Origin: Setophaga petechia
Taxonomy: Eukaryota > Chordata > Aves > Passeriformes > Parulidae
Direction: 5' to 3'
Length of the DNA stretch: 64,000 bases
NCBI GenBank assembly: GCA_024362935.1
Contig: JANCRA010000009.1
Location: forward strand, 11,054,001-11,118,000
Part shown: piece after piece, positions 12,536 through 26,013 of the stretch
Layout of the letters: each line of letters opens with the position of its first letter
How positions within the stretch are numbered: the first letter of the stretch is position 1
Notes under the pieces: generated by a model
Databases searched by the model: none
Seen by the model: the letters and a program-made list of their open reading frames with translations, nothing else
Told to the model about the DNA's origin: nothing
Program-made: the position numbers and the translations under genes

Positions 12536-15500
12536 ATTTTGTGTGTTTGCTGAAGTTATATGTTTCTGTATGGAAAACAGCAATATAAATTCAGGTTTTG
12601 TTTGTCTCAGCTACGTTCTGTGCCTCATTTGAAAAGGTCTCCTTCACTGTTTTACAGTTTTTGAAGAGGCATTTCCATTTGAAGTCTCTGGTATGAGTTT
12701 TTTTTCCTTTCTTTGTGCTAGTTGCTGTTATGGGAGAACACCTGTAAATTAATATTCTATGAACATATGAAAAACTTAGTTTCTGGGATTTTATGCTTTG
12801 GGATTATTGGGTTATGGAAACAAACTATATCAGTATCCTGTTTCCCTATAGGCTAGAGACTCCCAGGGGTTAATAAGAAACTTGAGATGCTGGATAGTGT
12901 ACCACAGTATCAGCTCTACATGAATTACAATCAGGGACTTATTTCTCTTATGTTCCAGCAGGCAAAGGGGGATAGAGAGGTAGAAGAGAATAAAGGAAGG
13001 GTGATTCATTTCATCTAGGACTAACTGTCTGAAATTCAGTGTCTAAGCTAATTGTTTAGACATAAGTAGATACTTCCACAGGGCAACTCAGTTCCTCTTA
13101 AAATAATCTGATACGACTGATGCAATGAATTACCCTTTCAAGTCTACTGTCCTCCAGTAACTGTGATCTGTCTTCAGAAAACAAGCTGAAACTTTTTTGA
13201 CTTCTGTAATATATTTATTTTTAAAATCACAGGGTAGTCTTTTAAGTTCTAATTTTTTCACTCTGTAGGAATAACCTGTCTGACCCCTTCCCTGTCAACC
13301 TGCAAAATATTCTGCCCCACTCTCTAGTCTAGGGCCGTGTAAGTAAAGAGAATATTAAGCAAATCTTAAAATTTATGGTTGTGTTTTTGTGCAAGCTCTC
13401 TAGGAGCTGAATGCTTAAAATGGACTATTGGTCGGTCCTCTAACAGTGAGTAGTGTCTTATTTCCATCTTTTTGGTTGCTGGCTTTTTGTTTTGTTTAGG
13501 GATAGTAGGAGAACTGGGGAGGGCAAGAACAAGTGCTCTCTGTAGGCAGAGGTACAAATGCAGTGCTGGTTCACTGTATATTCCTAAGTGAATTTTTAAA
13601 ATTTGAAATTTTAGCTTTGTCAAGAAATCTTTGTCTTGCTATTGTTTCTGAGATAAAGAGATGAGTTTTCTCGCAACGTTACAAAAAACTGCAAAACTGG
13701 TACAAAGACTCAAAGACCCTGGGCAGTTTGCCAGTGCTTTCTCTGCCTTCCTCGTGCTACAGAGAGAAATTTCATAATTATGATGAAGCCAAGCTCATGC
13801 ATTAGTTGTCTACAAAATAGTTCTTGTTAATATAAAATACTTTCAGAGCCCACTGAACCTGCAGGCTACCACGTGGTTGTACTATCTCGTTTTCTTTGTA
13901 GAGTGCAAGTCTTGAAGATTGTATAGCTTCTGTATCAAATTGCTTAAATAATTGATCTGTATCACCTGTATGAAACAATGCAATTACCTGCTAGGATGCC
14001 ATCTTACAGCAACCTCCCTGACACATGCATCTTTCTGGAAAGGTTTCATCCATACTGTATATGCACTCAGATGGCAGATTGTGGCTTCCCCAAACATATC
14101 TCTTACTGCTGCCTTATTTGTGACAAAGGACCATTTAGAGGCTAATATAAGGGCATGAGAAAATCACTTCTTATAGCTTGTCAACTCAATATGAATAATT
14201 ACATGGAGAGCTCTGGGCTGAAAGGTCTGGAGGTAAATTTGTGCTGATGCTGCTGCAACCCTTGAGGTAAAGTTTGCAGACATGCTGGAGGCCAGGAAAG
14301 ATAGAAGGAAGCTCATACTGAAATCAGTTACCATGATCCAGACACCCATATGCACATGCTTGACTCATCATTCTGGATCTTCGTCACAGATCAAATTCTT
14401 GTCACAGATGGACTTCAGGCATCTGGACTTATTAAAGACAAAAGAGAAAAAATGTGCTGGTGAATTACTAATTGTGACAATTGCACATATTATTTTGACT
14501 GATTTTGGGGAGATAGGAGGATTGTTTGGAACATAGTAGGAAATAATTAGTGAATTAAATGACATTAAATAATTTCAAGAGAACTTTTCTAAGATAGGGT
14601 ATGTCATACAAGCAGAGGAACGAGAGCTGCTTTCAAAGAGCAGTACTGTGGATTAGGGCAAGGGGCTCTGCTGGTTGTCGGGGATATCCAGGGTCATCTA
14701 AGCCCTAAGAAAGGCGATGAGCTGGAAGCAAGCTCCAAGCATTATGTGCTTAACCTTTTTTCCTCTGCTCTTTGAGTGATTTGGGGGAGAATAAAAAAAT
14801 GCTGATTTGGAAGGAAGTTGCCATTTTGAACTGTTAATCAGTGACTGATAACAGCTAAGTGAGTATTACAGTTAGGCTTGTCCTAGATTCCCCCAAAAGT
14901 GTGGGGGTGTAAAGTGGTACTTAGAAAGACATGAAGGCAGAATAAATTGTCTTTGACAAGTGTATTGATAAGACAGTTCTTATTTGAAGCATGACATCTA
15001 AACTATAAATGTACACAAAGAATCCCCAGCAGCAGTAAGCAAAAGAACATGGATGCATCTTTCTGTGAACCCTCTTGGCATCAACCTGCTACTGCTGGTA
15101 TCAGGGTATATGGGTTGATTGCTGCTAAGGTCAAATTTGATTCTCTTTTGTGCTCCTTGCCCTGCCTGTGGGTCCATGGGATGTGTTTAAAAGAAGGACA
15201 CAAGTGAGACTGCTTCTGAATTTAATGCAAAATCTCCTTATACAGACATTTTAAAGATGGCAGCATCTTCTTTTATTTTCATTAAAATGGTGTTTTTTAG
15301 CAAAGATGACTTCCAAAGCTTCTGAAAATTCTTCTCTTGCATATTAACATAGGATTTTTTATCCCTTATTCAAAACTTAGGGCATGTTTGATGTATTGCA
15401 GATAATTAGAAATACTTAATATTTCAAGGATTTTACATCAGACAGAGGAATGACTTTTCATAAATCAGTTTTGTGTTTCAGAACCTGTCTGCATGACAGT

Positions 15501-18500
15501 GTCCCCATGGTGAAATAAACCACAATAGTATTACAAATATCATTTGTTTGCTGGCATGGTATGTTTTGAACAATCATCTGGACTCTAAATTTTTATTAAT
15601 GAATATTTTTTGTATTCACTAATGAAAAATGTGTTTCTTCAGCTGTAGCTGAAGGAGCAAGACCATGATTCTGACAAGTAGTAGTTTTATTCTGTATGCA
15701 CAAATCCAAAAGTTGTTTCCTTCAACAGCTGTCATTTGGTTACTTAAGTGTGTATATCTTGAAGTGCTGTCAGCAATATTAAAATGCTTAAGTGAAGACT
15801 GCTGCTTCATCTTGCTTGAATGAGGAAAGTAAAACCATTACTTCATGGGTTTCCTCTCTTACAGATATCAGACTGCTGAATGATTAGCTATAACCACAGT
15901 TGAGCTGTTTCTCTTCTAAATCTAACCTCCTCTACCCAAAAAACCACACCCTGAAACCCTATAAATACACAAATAGTAGAAGGTACTTTACTGGAAGGAA
16001 ATTTCTTGTTTTGCAAAGACAAATTGATAGAATTACTTAGCAGCCAGCTCCTGTAACATTGCAGAGATTGACGAGTGGTGTAGTTTAATGATGAGAACAA
16101 TTTTGAAGCTATTGGCTGACACATCTTCTGTCCTTATTACATTTTGAGCAGTTTAGTTTCCAAGGCAACTGCTCGTGTCAGCATACAGATGTGCTTAAAG
16201 CTATGGGAAGATATTTCCCAACAATATCCTTAATGTAGTGGCAAAACATAAAGCACTAACTTCTATATCCTTTCCAACACCTGCGGAGAATCTGGGATTT
16301 GCTGTGAGCCAGCAGTGTGTCAGGTTAATGCAGAGATTGACCAAAGGGGAATGATCAGGATTGAGTATCAAAATGAGACATGTTATTTACTGATGAAAAT
16401 AATGTCCTTCTGATTAGATCTGTTCACTTGGAGGCTAGAAAATGAAGAGACCATGGCCATTGTTGTTATGGCACTGTTGTGGCAAGGCTTTTTATCCTGG
16501 TATTGTTTTTGTGTTGGAAAGAGAAGATTGGATAACAGAGCAGCACATTGTGAGCACAGCACTGTGAAAGGTGCAATACTTGCTGATGGTGCTTTTGCTG
16601 GACCTATATTTCTGTCAAGTAGGTCGTGTTCTGAACTAACTAGGGCTGCTTTCTTGAGGGAATAGATTAAAGCAAATAAGCATCCTAAAGCTGTTGAGAT
16701 GTTGAGCAGTTACTGTAATGGCTTTAGTTGAAAACTGTGGTGAAGTACAAAATAAGTACTATTTTCAGTGCCTTTTGAACCAATAGGAGGACTTTCTCTT
16801 CAACAGAGCACAATAATTATCTGTTAAAAAATGAGGGGAAGTTATCTATGGGTACAGAGATGAAAAGACCAGAAGGATCTGTGGTGGTCACCTATCTCAA
16901 ATCTGCTATGTAAAGCAGAACAAAGGGGTTTAATGTTCTCATTTTGGCTGCCAGTGTTGCAGCTATATTTGAATAGCATCCACTGTAGCACAGAAACTGA
17001 TATTTAGGAAGTTTCCGGTAATTGAAAAATCTGCCATAACCCATGGCAGTTGCTTAGTATTTTCCTTTGTTGAGAGATATATTGCACATTTAAATGTGAA
17101 TTTATCCAGCTCCAGTTTGCAGTAATTTGGCTTGATTAGGTCTTTGTCAGCTAGATAGGAATTCCTACTGGTCAGCAGCATGCTGAGCACAGAAGATGAC
17201 GGAAAGCCTCCAGCTCTTTCTCCCACTAAGCTGTTTGCTGCTTCCCAGCTCTGGATATCGTTCCACAATAATGTTGACAGAGTATGCTGCTCTTACCCAT
17301 CCCTCTGCTCAAGCCAAAAGGGATGAACAACTGGAGACTATTCAGTTACTGAGCATTGTGAGCTGTAATCAAGAGTACAGAATCTTAGGGATGTTTCTGA
17401 TATGTGTGTTGCATTGCACCAAATATGTATTTGAGAAAGGGAAGTTCCTTAAGGAAAACATTTCCCAATTAACTGGAGAATATGAATAAATAAAATTATA
17501 GATCAGCAATGATTAGATATCTTTGCTTCTGTCACATGTGTCCATGGAAAGGTATCTTTGAAATCTTCCCGTATCAGTTTGTTACACAAATGTTTGCTAG
17601 TGAAATATACAGTGTATTTCACAAGGTACAGGGATATAAGGAAATATAAATGTGTTCCTTACTTCATGAAGGGTAAATTAAAACCTAATTTTTAATCCTG
17701 GAAGAATTGTACGTAGATTATGATTAAGTCCTGAAAGAAATCCCAAAAAGTTGCGTGATTGAAAAGGTAGCGCTCAGAATATTAAATGCACGTGGAGTCT
17801 CAAAATGAGGAAGGGTAAAAGAACTTCTTGCTTCACCTCTTTTCTCATGCTGCTGGTACCAAATCTTCTGATAGATTCAAGTAAGCACTTGTACAGGAGG
17901 GCAGAAAAATGACTTCTGAAGTTAGACATTACCATTTGAAATGTTAATGAAATTCTCTTGAAGTTCATAATTTTCTAAACAGTAACATTAAATTCTTCAC
18001 ATGCTTTGTTGTGAAGATTGCATGACTGTGTTAGTTCTTGCCTCTGTTCATCCCCACAGCTTCTGAGGGGAAAAACTATTCCATAGTTTCCCTGAATAAA
18101 CCTGTTTATGTATATATGAAGCTGAGGAGTCAATACTTGTTAAAAAATATGCACTTTGGTAGATTTCCTTTCAAGAAATTTTAGTTTTGCTGCAAATATC
18201 ATGGACATTTTTAATTTCAAGACAATTAAGTTACTCTTGAAGACGTGGAGTGTTTAAAATAAATTATCATCTTTGTGGTGGTTTTCTCCAATACTTTTTC
18301 AGTTCATATTTTTGAATAATTTTTCTGCTATAGATGAAAGTAACCTTTGAAATGGATCGTGACATCTGTTTGCAGACTCAAGCTTCCAGCCTGTAAGTGT
18401 TCACGGGGAATTTTTATTCTGTGGGAGATTGCAACGTGTCAGAGCTTTGTGCTTAATTGGGACAAAATATCAACCTCATTTCTGAATGGAGCAGTTCAAA

Positions 18501-19583
18501 AACATTGCCTCTGTTGTTGTTTAAAATATTGATGAAATGCTTATGTTCTCACAAAATGTTTTAGTTAAACCAAATCCTCATTTCCCAATGAGAAAAATCC
18601 AGGGTTTTTTACAGCATGTTTTACACAACAGCACAAAACACTGAGTTAAAATCCACTTTTTTATAGTAGGAATTAATTTTTGTATGCATGACAGAATTAG
18701 TTTTTGGCTACTTAATGAGAGTCCCTCTATGATGAAGAAAGAATCATTCTGTTGCAAAGCTGTTGGCTTGCAAAACTAATATGAGCAGGTGAGCATTTTG
18801 CTATCTGTTTTGCATCCCAGTTTTTAGTCCTTTACTGAATTGGTTAGGATAACTGGGCCCCTTTGTTTAGGAATTGCACACTGATACAATCAATCTTCCT
18901 GAGAGTAAAATACAATTGTGTTCTGTCACAAATTAAGTAAGTGATGCAGAGGAAGTGGCTCAGCAAAGCCTGATTTGGACCTGTTGGGATGGCAGAGGGG
19001 TAGGACTGTCACCATTAGACTTGTGTAGCAGAGATATGGAGAGAGAGGAATGGATTCTCTTGGTGCTCCTCCTGGAGTGTGTTCTTGCTGAAGGCACCAC
19101 TTCAGCAGTTGTCCACAGCAGATGTACTCAGAGTTGTGCCTGCCATGTTTGCTGACTGAAAATACATTCTTTGTATTCTTTTGATTGTTAAATCTCAGGG
19201 TTTAACCCAGCCTTGCTGTGATCTGGGAGAGGCGCAGGGAGCATGGCACAGCCATCCGTGTGCAGCTGTGCTGTGCCCTGAAGTTTGGTTATAAATTATG
19301 TTTACAGGGCAACAATCAGCAACAGTTTTCTGCCAGGTGGAGGGGAGCTGTTTGGGAAATTTAAAGCAGCTTTAGGCTTGAGTTTTAACCAATCCAATAC
19401 AAGTCAACAACTAGGATTCTAGAAAGTGAATTCAAGCCATGCTACCATTCTGTTTTGGAATATAAATGTTGTAGCTAACCCTGTCTGGTCATATTGTGCA
19501 GTAGAGCAACATCCATACCAGAACAGCTTCTTCAATAACTTCTACTATGGAATGATTTCATAGTTAATAGTAGTAGTTTTTAG

Positions 19584-19606
19584 TTTAAACTACTCCGTAG
19601 TTTAAA
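19584..19606. repeat. Near-palindrome: 10-bp arms, 3-nt spacer
   Basis: TTTAAACTAC, spacer TCC, then the exact complement GTAGTTTAAA. It lies within a run of related TAGTT/TAGTAG words (19561-19606), suggesting local slippage and fold-back. Confidence 0.85.
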
Positions 19607-20624
19607 GAGTCATTCAAGTGACAAGAGCCTCTGCTTCTCTTTGCTGAAGCCTCCTCTGAAAACAAAAACTTTTATTTCTCCTATCCTACTCTACACGTTT
19701 TTGCTTGCTCATTTTACCATATCTACTGGGAAACCCTAATATCACCAAACATTACAACAGCTGCTCTGTGTGTTCTTCTCTAGTTCACAGAAGGAACATA
19801 ATTAATAGCACTGAAGCTGAAAGTCGTCGATGTTTAGGGATGATCTCCAAGAATGGTCTGTCATCAGATTGTTGTAGGTCAAGTGACTTTATTGTAATTG
19901 CAAACTGCTATTGAGGACTTCTGACACTCTTTAAATTACCCTTGCCTGTGTAGTAAGGGAACCATATGGTGGCTTGTTTCTGGTGTAGTTATGAAGAATT
20001 GATTATCTTTCAAGCTACATCTTAAAACTTTTGTTTTGTAAGCCTAAAAAAAAAAAGTGGGAACCAGTCAGTGGATGAATTTAGTTAGAATCAGTTCAAC
20101 AGATCCACTCAGAAACAAAAATGTAACTTTTGATTACAAAGCTGGTTTATTATTCTAGTTTTAAGGGGTTTTTTTTGTTTTCCCATCAAAAGATACTTAT
20201 TAGCGTGTTGATATTGCAGTGTAATAATATGATCCAGCTCTTCCACCCACACATATCAGAGATTGGGCTATTCCTACATCACCCTTGTGTTTTTTATATG
20301 AACCTCCCACTGTTGATAGGTTTGTAAGATCTTTGATAGTTCAAGACTTTGCTGAAATTATTTTCCATAGATGCTTAATAGTGGTATTTCTTTCTGGATG
20401 AGTCTACTCTTAAATGTTAGAAAGTGTGTCAAATTGCAAGGTTTAGGTTTTTGGAGTTTTGGAAAGATCATTGTTGGGCAGTTTTTTAAAGGAAGTTATA
20501 TGAGGCATAGGTTCAAAGTGAATATTCCTCCAGACCTATATGCCATGTGCCTGCTACCTTTGATTTTTTAATATTTTGCTGTGATCCAGTAGTGCTGTCT
20601 TTTGGAAAACCAGACTGTGGCTTT

Positions 20625-20657
20625 GGGGGTGGTGGGGGAGGGGGGTTGAGGAGGGGG
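20625..20657 (+). repeat. G-rich tract with G-quadruplex potential
   Basis: Four G-runs on the + strand: 20625-20629 (5), 20634-20638 (5), 20640-20645 (6) and 20653-20657 (5), with loops of 4, 1 and 7 nt. This satisfies the usual G4 pattern. The run is on the presumed RNA-like strand, so an intronic RNA G4 is possible as well as a DNA one. Confidence 0.85.
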
Positions 20658-21403
20658 CATCTAGATATCTGCACAGTTTAGTTTTTGAAAGAGTAAGAGG
20701 CACTTTTCCTTCAAACTCTTATAACCAGAACAAGTTGCCAGTTTTCTTTGAAGACCTGTAGGGTTTGAAGGGACTGGTGTTTTGGGTTTAGACCAAACGC
20801 AAACAGTTTCTTTGAAAAGACTTTTGGAGATGTGTGGGACTGGGAATGGCACCCAAGTTGAATGTATAGCTGTTTTTCAACAGCACAAGTGGCCATGTTT
20901 TGGGCTGAGTAGAAATAAAGGCAGTATTCCTTGAATATTTTTAATTAAAGGTGCTTTGAAACAGGACTGCATTAATTCTTTGTGCTTCTTAATATTCTCA
21001 TAAGCCACAGTAAACATGACTGCAGATTAGCTCTGCTGCAACTTTGTCTGCTTCTCAAGCTGATATTCAGAGTCTTTCCTTGGCAAAAAAAGCAAAAGTA
21101 ATTTATATGTATAGTGCTTAGAGAAGATGCTAAGGAGGGTCGCATTTTGTGAAAGTCTTACAGACCTCACATTTTGTGCTCTAGTTTAAAAAATAGCCAC
21201 CAAACATAGCTCAGCCCCGAGGATGAGGATGTGAGGTTAGTGATGTTACCCAAGTTAGACTGAAGTCATAACTTCATATCTTTTATGTCTAAATTCACTG
21301 ATTTGTTTTCTGTTTTAAAAAATCCCAACAACTTGTCACATTTTTGTCATTCTTTTACATTAATTATTTCTAGGTATTATTTCTGGAATTTTAGATTGTC
21401 TTT

Positions 21404-21436
21404 TATACTTAAGAACTGCTGCAGTTCTTAAGTATA
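21404..21436. repeat. Perfect palindrome: 16-bp arms, 1-nt centre
   Basis: The arm TATACTTAAGAACTGC (21404-21419), one T at 21420, then the exact complement GCAGTTCTTAAGTATA (21421-21436). The 33-nt element has no mismatches. Nothing nearby suggests it is part of a transposon. Confidence 0.95.
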
Positions 21437-23605
21437 GAACAGCTGTAAAAGGGATGAGTATGGCTGCACCCCGAGTTACTCAATGAGTTGCAATAGTTGA
21501 TCATAAGCTGCTCCTGTGTATCCATTTTAAGACACTGATGTGTTTTACGGCTTTGAGGTCTTCAAATTCATCCAAAACCTCTGTGTACAGTGGAAGTAGA
21601 AAAGTCCTGGTAGACTACTAGTTGTTCAAATGTATGAAAGATGTGGGATCTGCTAATACCTTTTTATTTTTACCTTGTCATGTGTTACCCATTTGTACTA
21701 TTGGTCACTGTTGACTACCCTAGAAAAAAAATATAATTTGAGGCCAACAGAAATAATATGATCTTTCAAGAATCTATAAGCTGTAGATGACTAGTAGAGT
21801 TTTAAGGGTTTTTTTAAGACTTCTTTCAGGGAACTAAGCATTTTTAATTGATTTTGAAAGGTGCTATTAGAGAGTAATTACTAGTGGAAATTCCAATTAA
21901 AATGGATGCTTCAGCTCTTCAGGCTTATTGTAGGAGGTGAAGATATGGAGGAAGGAAGGTTGTATTGATAGTTAGTATTTTTTGGAAGGCTATAAAAATA
22001 GGCTGTATACTATGATACTTTAAACAGATTTTGGTGCTGCAGCATTAATTAGAGAGAAATACAAATAGGATATGGAACTCAGGATGTTTAATTCTAAAAG
22101 GAATTCTGCCTTAAAACTTCCTCAAATTGCTGGAAACCATTGTCTGAGGGGGTCATTTAAGTAATATTTGCAGGACAAGACACATGTAATGAAAGATCTA
22201 AGAAAGAAGAAAACTTGGGAGAGAGGCAGAACAGGAAGGATTCTCTGCAGAGTTGCTGACAAGCTTTAAGTGGATGTGAGCAGGTAGCAGGGGAATAAGG
22301 GACTTGGAAGAAGGCCTTTAATGTGGATTTCTCTTTGAGATAGCACTGTAATCCAAGCCAAAGACCTTCACCTCTGTGATCTTTCTCTGTGCAGAGGATT
22401 TGTCTCTGAGGTGGCAAGTTCTTAAGGAATTGGATATTGGACTAATGAAGTCTAAAACTGTTTAGTTTGGATTTTGAAGTCAGAAGTTCAGACCAGGCCA
22501 AGATTAAATGTAAGCTAAGCCTAGAGTATGATTGGTTTCAAGATTTTAAAGATTTGTAGATTATATGAATTGGGGTCACTAGGAGAAGATTCTATACCAA
22601 CAGCTATGTTGAGAAACTAGATTATTTTCAGCGATGTTTCACTAACATCACCTTTGAAACTGCAGTAAAAATTGTGACAGGCAGTGAAAAAAAAAAGCCT
22701 TGCAAAGGAAAATTATTGGCCTCTATATTAATTTAAAAAATAATGAACCATTCCCAACTTGCATCTGCCGTTATTTTCTTTATCTTCCCCATTTTATAGG
22801 TTTTCTTTTTCAACAAAAACATCATCCTCTACATATTTTTGTAGATCCTAGTGGTTTTTAGGATTTTTAAATGTAGAATGAATTTGCAGGAAGGGATGAG
22901 CCAAGCCTTTTTGGGGCTGTTAGCCAAATAAAGATTGTTTATTAAAGTTTTCTAAGGCATTCAAAAAGTTATGTATGAAAATAGCATGTTTGCATTAGCT
23001 GCCTTTTTAATGAGGGAAGGCTTATTATTTGTGTTCCTCAGTCTATGGGAGCCCTGTGGAAGGGCTTGAGCTGATTCTGAAATAGGTGAAAGCTTAGGTG
23101 GTTTCTCCTGTTCTTTGACACATCTTGATGTTCATTCTGGGAACACAGAAAGTACTTTTACTAAGCTATTGATGAATTCAGTTTACTGGTTCAAGCAGTA
23201 TTTGAGCACGTTTCATGGAGCATTGATGAGAAGTCAGTCCATGGCAAGGTGAAACCAGCTTCCTGCCTTTAATGAAAAACAGCACTGCAAGTCCTGGTCT
23301 GGTTTTGTTTTCAGTTTCCCTCATGCTTCACAAGATCAAGAGACATTTAATATAAAAAGTGTCTGCTTTCAGAAAGTAGTTCTTTAGGTAGATCCCTGAA
23401 CTGGGCAAAACATGGAAAACTTCATGGCACATACTTCCTCAATAAATAGGTTCATCTGTTATTCTGTTTCCTAGGTAAAATATTATGTGTATAAAAGATA
23501 ATCTTTACAGACTGAGGAATGTCCTATATATTTCTATCAGAATTTAAAGTACTGTCATAATATAGAAAATGTGGTTGCATGGATATTTCTGGTTCCGTGC
23601 AATGC

Positions 23606-23668
23606 AAGGTTTGGTTTTTTTGGGTTTTTTTTTTTGCCTTTTCTTCTAGATGTGGGGTTTTTTTTGGC
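23606..23668 (+). repeat. Low-complexity T/G-rich tract
   Basis: Runs of T (7, 13 and 8 long) broken by GG and GGG groups. Strand-biased simple sequence; no function assigned. Confidence 0.8.
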
Positions 23669-25031
23669 ATGAACTGAAAATGTGAAATGGATGTAAATTG
23701 TTCTCAAGTCATATTTAGGAATGCTGTTCTCTGACCAGATCCTGTTTTTTATAAAGCCTAATGGAGGTAGATTATTTAGGACTGCTTTTTATAGTGCTCA
23801 CCTTTACTCTTCACTGATGTGCACAACGCCAGGTGCTTTCTTCAGGACTGTCCAGAGTGAGACAGAGCATATTACTTCATGGGTGGTCAGGAACTGCAGT
23901 GCTGTCCATGGAAAACTTGGTTTTGCTGCTGGTTCTTGCTGTGCAGAAGTTAAAATAAAAACCTACTGTGAATTGTAATTCTTGTCTAAAACTCCTGCAA
24001 TTTTTTTTTTTTCCAGTTAGTTAAACAGATTCTGTTCTGGCATCTGGCTTTGGATTGTGTTTGGTATCACAAGGACTTTTCCTCATAGTTTGAATTGCAG
24101 AAAGTTGATTGCACTGTTTCTGCTAAAATACATCTGCAGTTTATATTTAAGGTTGTGCAAATGTCATGGTCATTGTTCAGAGTAGACGTTTTGCAGGATT
24201 TTGGTCAGGCTATCTCTCAAAGCTACTGTTTTCCATCATTTTAATGAGTTCTACAAACCTAAACTTTGGGAAATTTTAGTTTTTCTTCTTTCTGAAAGAC
24301 ACCAAATAAAATCAGAATTAAAAGCAGTTAGCTAATAGTTGCTGTCAACTGTCATAATCTCTAGAATTAAACAATTCTCTTCAACTTTCCCTCGTATGTA
24401 AAAATCCAGAGTAAAACAGACACTGGTATGTCACCATGACAGCTGACACCTAGCATAGTCTCAGGTCATAGTGCTGTCACCAACACCACTGTCCATAGGC
24501 TTTTTTCTTATCTTGGATAAACTCACCTGTCACAGTCAAATACATCAAATATATAAATCTAAATGTTAATCAAAGTGTTGTTTTCTTCATCTGGTTTTAC
24601 TAGGTTGGTCTGAGTTACCTGGCATTGTTTGCATAATAAAGAAGATACAAATGAAATATTTATCCTTCCTGCATCTTCCCTTCCTTGGCAACTAAAGTGC
24701 TGCTGCAGGATAATATGTTTCAGTTATAGAAACACTGTTCTTCATCTCGTTAATTTTACTTCTCTTTCAAACTTATGCTGATCTCTTCAGTCTCAGTTTC
24801 TGCCTACAGGTAGAACTAGTTCTGACCTCCACTCTTTATCTGTAATGTAGTTAATTAATTATGGCTTAACATCTCAGAAGCAGGAAAGCAACTAGAATAA
24901 TTGCTTGTCTGCATTATTGGGGAAAGGTCTTGAAATATGTGCCAACCCAATTTAAATTCTTTGCTGTGCGTGTTGTCACAAATACACAATTACTTGATGT
25001 ACAGTAGTGGGTTAATGATATGATGTTGGGG

Positions 25032-26013
25032 TGTATTTTTTTCTGTATATTTGGTAGCAGGGGGCTATGGGAGTGGATTTTGTAAAATGCTGCCAGAAGC
25101 TTTCCTCCATGTCCTACAAAGCTGGTACCAGTGGGTGTCCAAGATAGACCCAGACCTGGCCAAAGCCATCAGCAAAGTAGTGCCTCTGGGTAACAGAGTT
25201 GAGAAAATGGAGCTGGGGGGATGGGGGAAACAACAACTTCATCCAGAAAGAGGAGTGAGAACATGTAGAGAAACATCAAGGTAAGAAGAAGGAGGGGAAG
25301 GAGGTGCTCCATGTGCCAGAACAGAGATTCCCCTGCAGCCCATGAAAATCCATGGAGCAGAACAGAGATCCTCCTACACCAGTGGAAGACCCCATGCCAG
25401 AGCAGATGGATACCTGAAGAAGATCCATGGGAAGCTTGCACTGGAGCAGGCTCCTGCCAGGACATCTGACCCTGTGGAGGCAGCGTGGGCACTGGAGCAG
25501 CGTGAGCCAGAGGGATTGCACCCATGGAGTGGACCCACACTGGAGCAATTTGTGAAGAACTGCAGCCTGAGAGAAGGATCCACGCTGGAGAAGTTCCTAG
25601 GGGACTGTCTCCCGTGGGAGGGACCCCACCCATGGGAGGGATCACACAAAGGGTCCTCACCCTAAGGAGGAAGGTGTGGCAGAGACAAGGTGTGATGAGC
25701 TGACCATAACACCCATTCCCCATCCCTCTGTGCTACAAGGGGAGGAGGAGGTGGAGAAAAGGAGATTGAGCCTGGGAAGGAGGGAGTGGTGTGTTATGAT
25801 TTTTTTTTTTCTCTCATTATCCAACTCTGAATTACTTGGTTAGCAGTGAAACTAATTTCTCCAAGTCAAACCTGTTTTGCTGTGAGAATAATTGATGAGT
25901 GATCTCTCTCAGCCCTTATCTCCCTATATTTTCTCTCTACTGCCCTGCTGAGGAGGGGAGTGATGGAGCAGTTTGGTGGGCGCCTGACATCCAGCCAGGG
26001 TCAACCCACAACA
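25032..26013 (+). mobile_element. Solo LTR of an avian endogenous retrovirus family
   Basis: About 980 bp, beginning TGTATT and ending ACCCACAACA, so with TG...CA termini. The 3' end ('cgcctgacatccagccaggg', then 'tcaaccca') and the internal GGAGCA / CCATGG / CCACGCTGGAG repeated blocks (25290-25650) are hallmarks of an LTR family I recognise from bird genomes. Flanks TGGGG (25027-25031) and TGGAG (26014-26018) look like a 5-bp target duplication with one change, which favours an ERV with 5-bp duplications. Orientation is tentative: related copies carry AATAAA on this strand near the 3' end, but it is lost here. No gag, pol or env is present, so it is a solo LTR left by recombination. The open frames inside, up to 184 codons on the - strand, are by-products of the repeats. 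Confidence 0.75.

Larger units (their letters stand above)
11585..25031. other. Long unique AT-rich intron stretch
   Basis: No transposon family or exon recognised in about 13 kb. It holds fold-backs at 12514-12535, 19584-19606 and 21404-21436, a G-rich tract at 20625-20657 and a T/G low-complexity tract at 23606-23668, each listed. The remaining open frames are short and have no domain signature. Confidence 0.55.

Noticed and set aside
16860..16930. 'gaccagaaggatctgtggtg' resembles the start of an old amniote SINE/LINE 3' end.
   Set aside because: Similarity covers only about 20 bases by eye; not enough to call a repeat.
25169..25723. Longest open frame in the window, 184 codons on the - strand.
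   Set aside because: Lies entirely inside the solo LTR; its Pro/Gly/Ser/Leu-rich repeats mirror the LTR's repeated GC-rich blocks.
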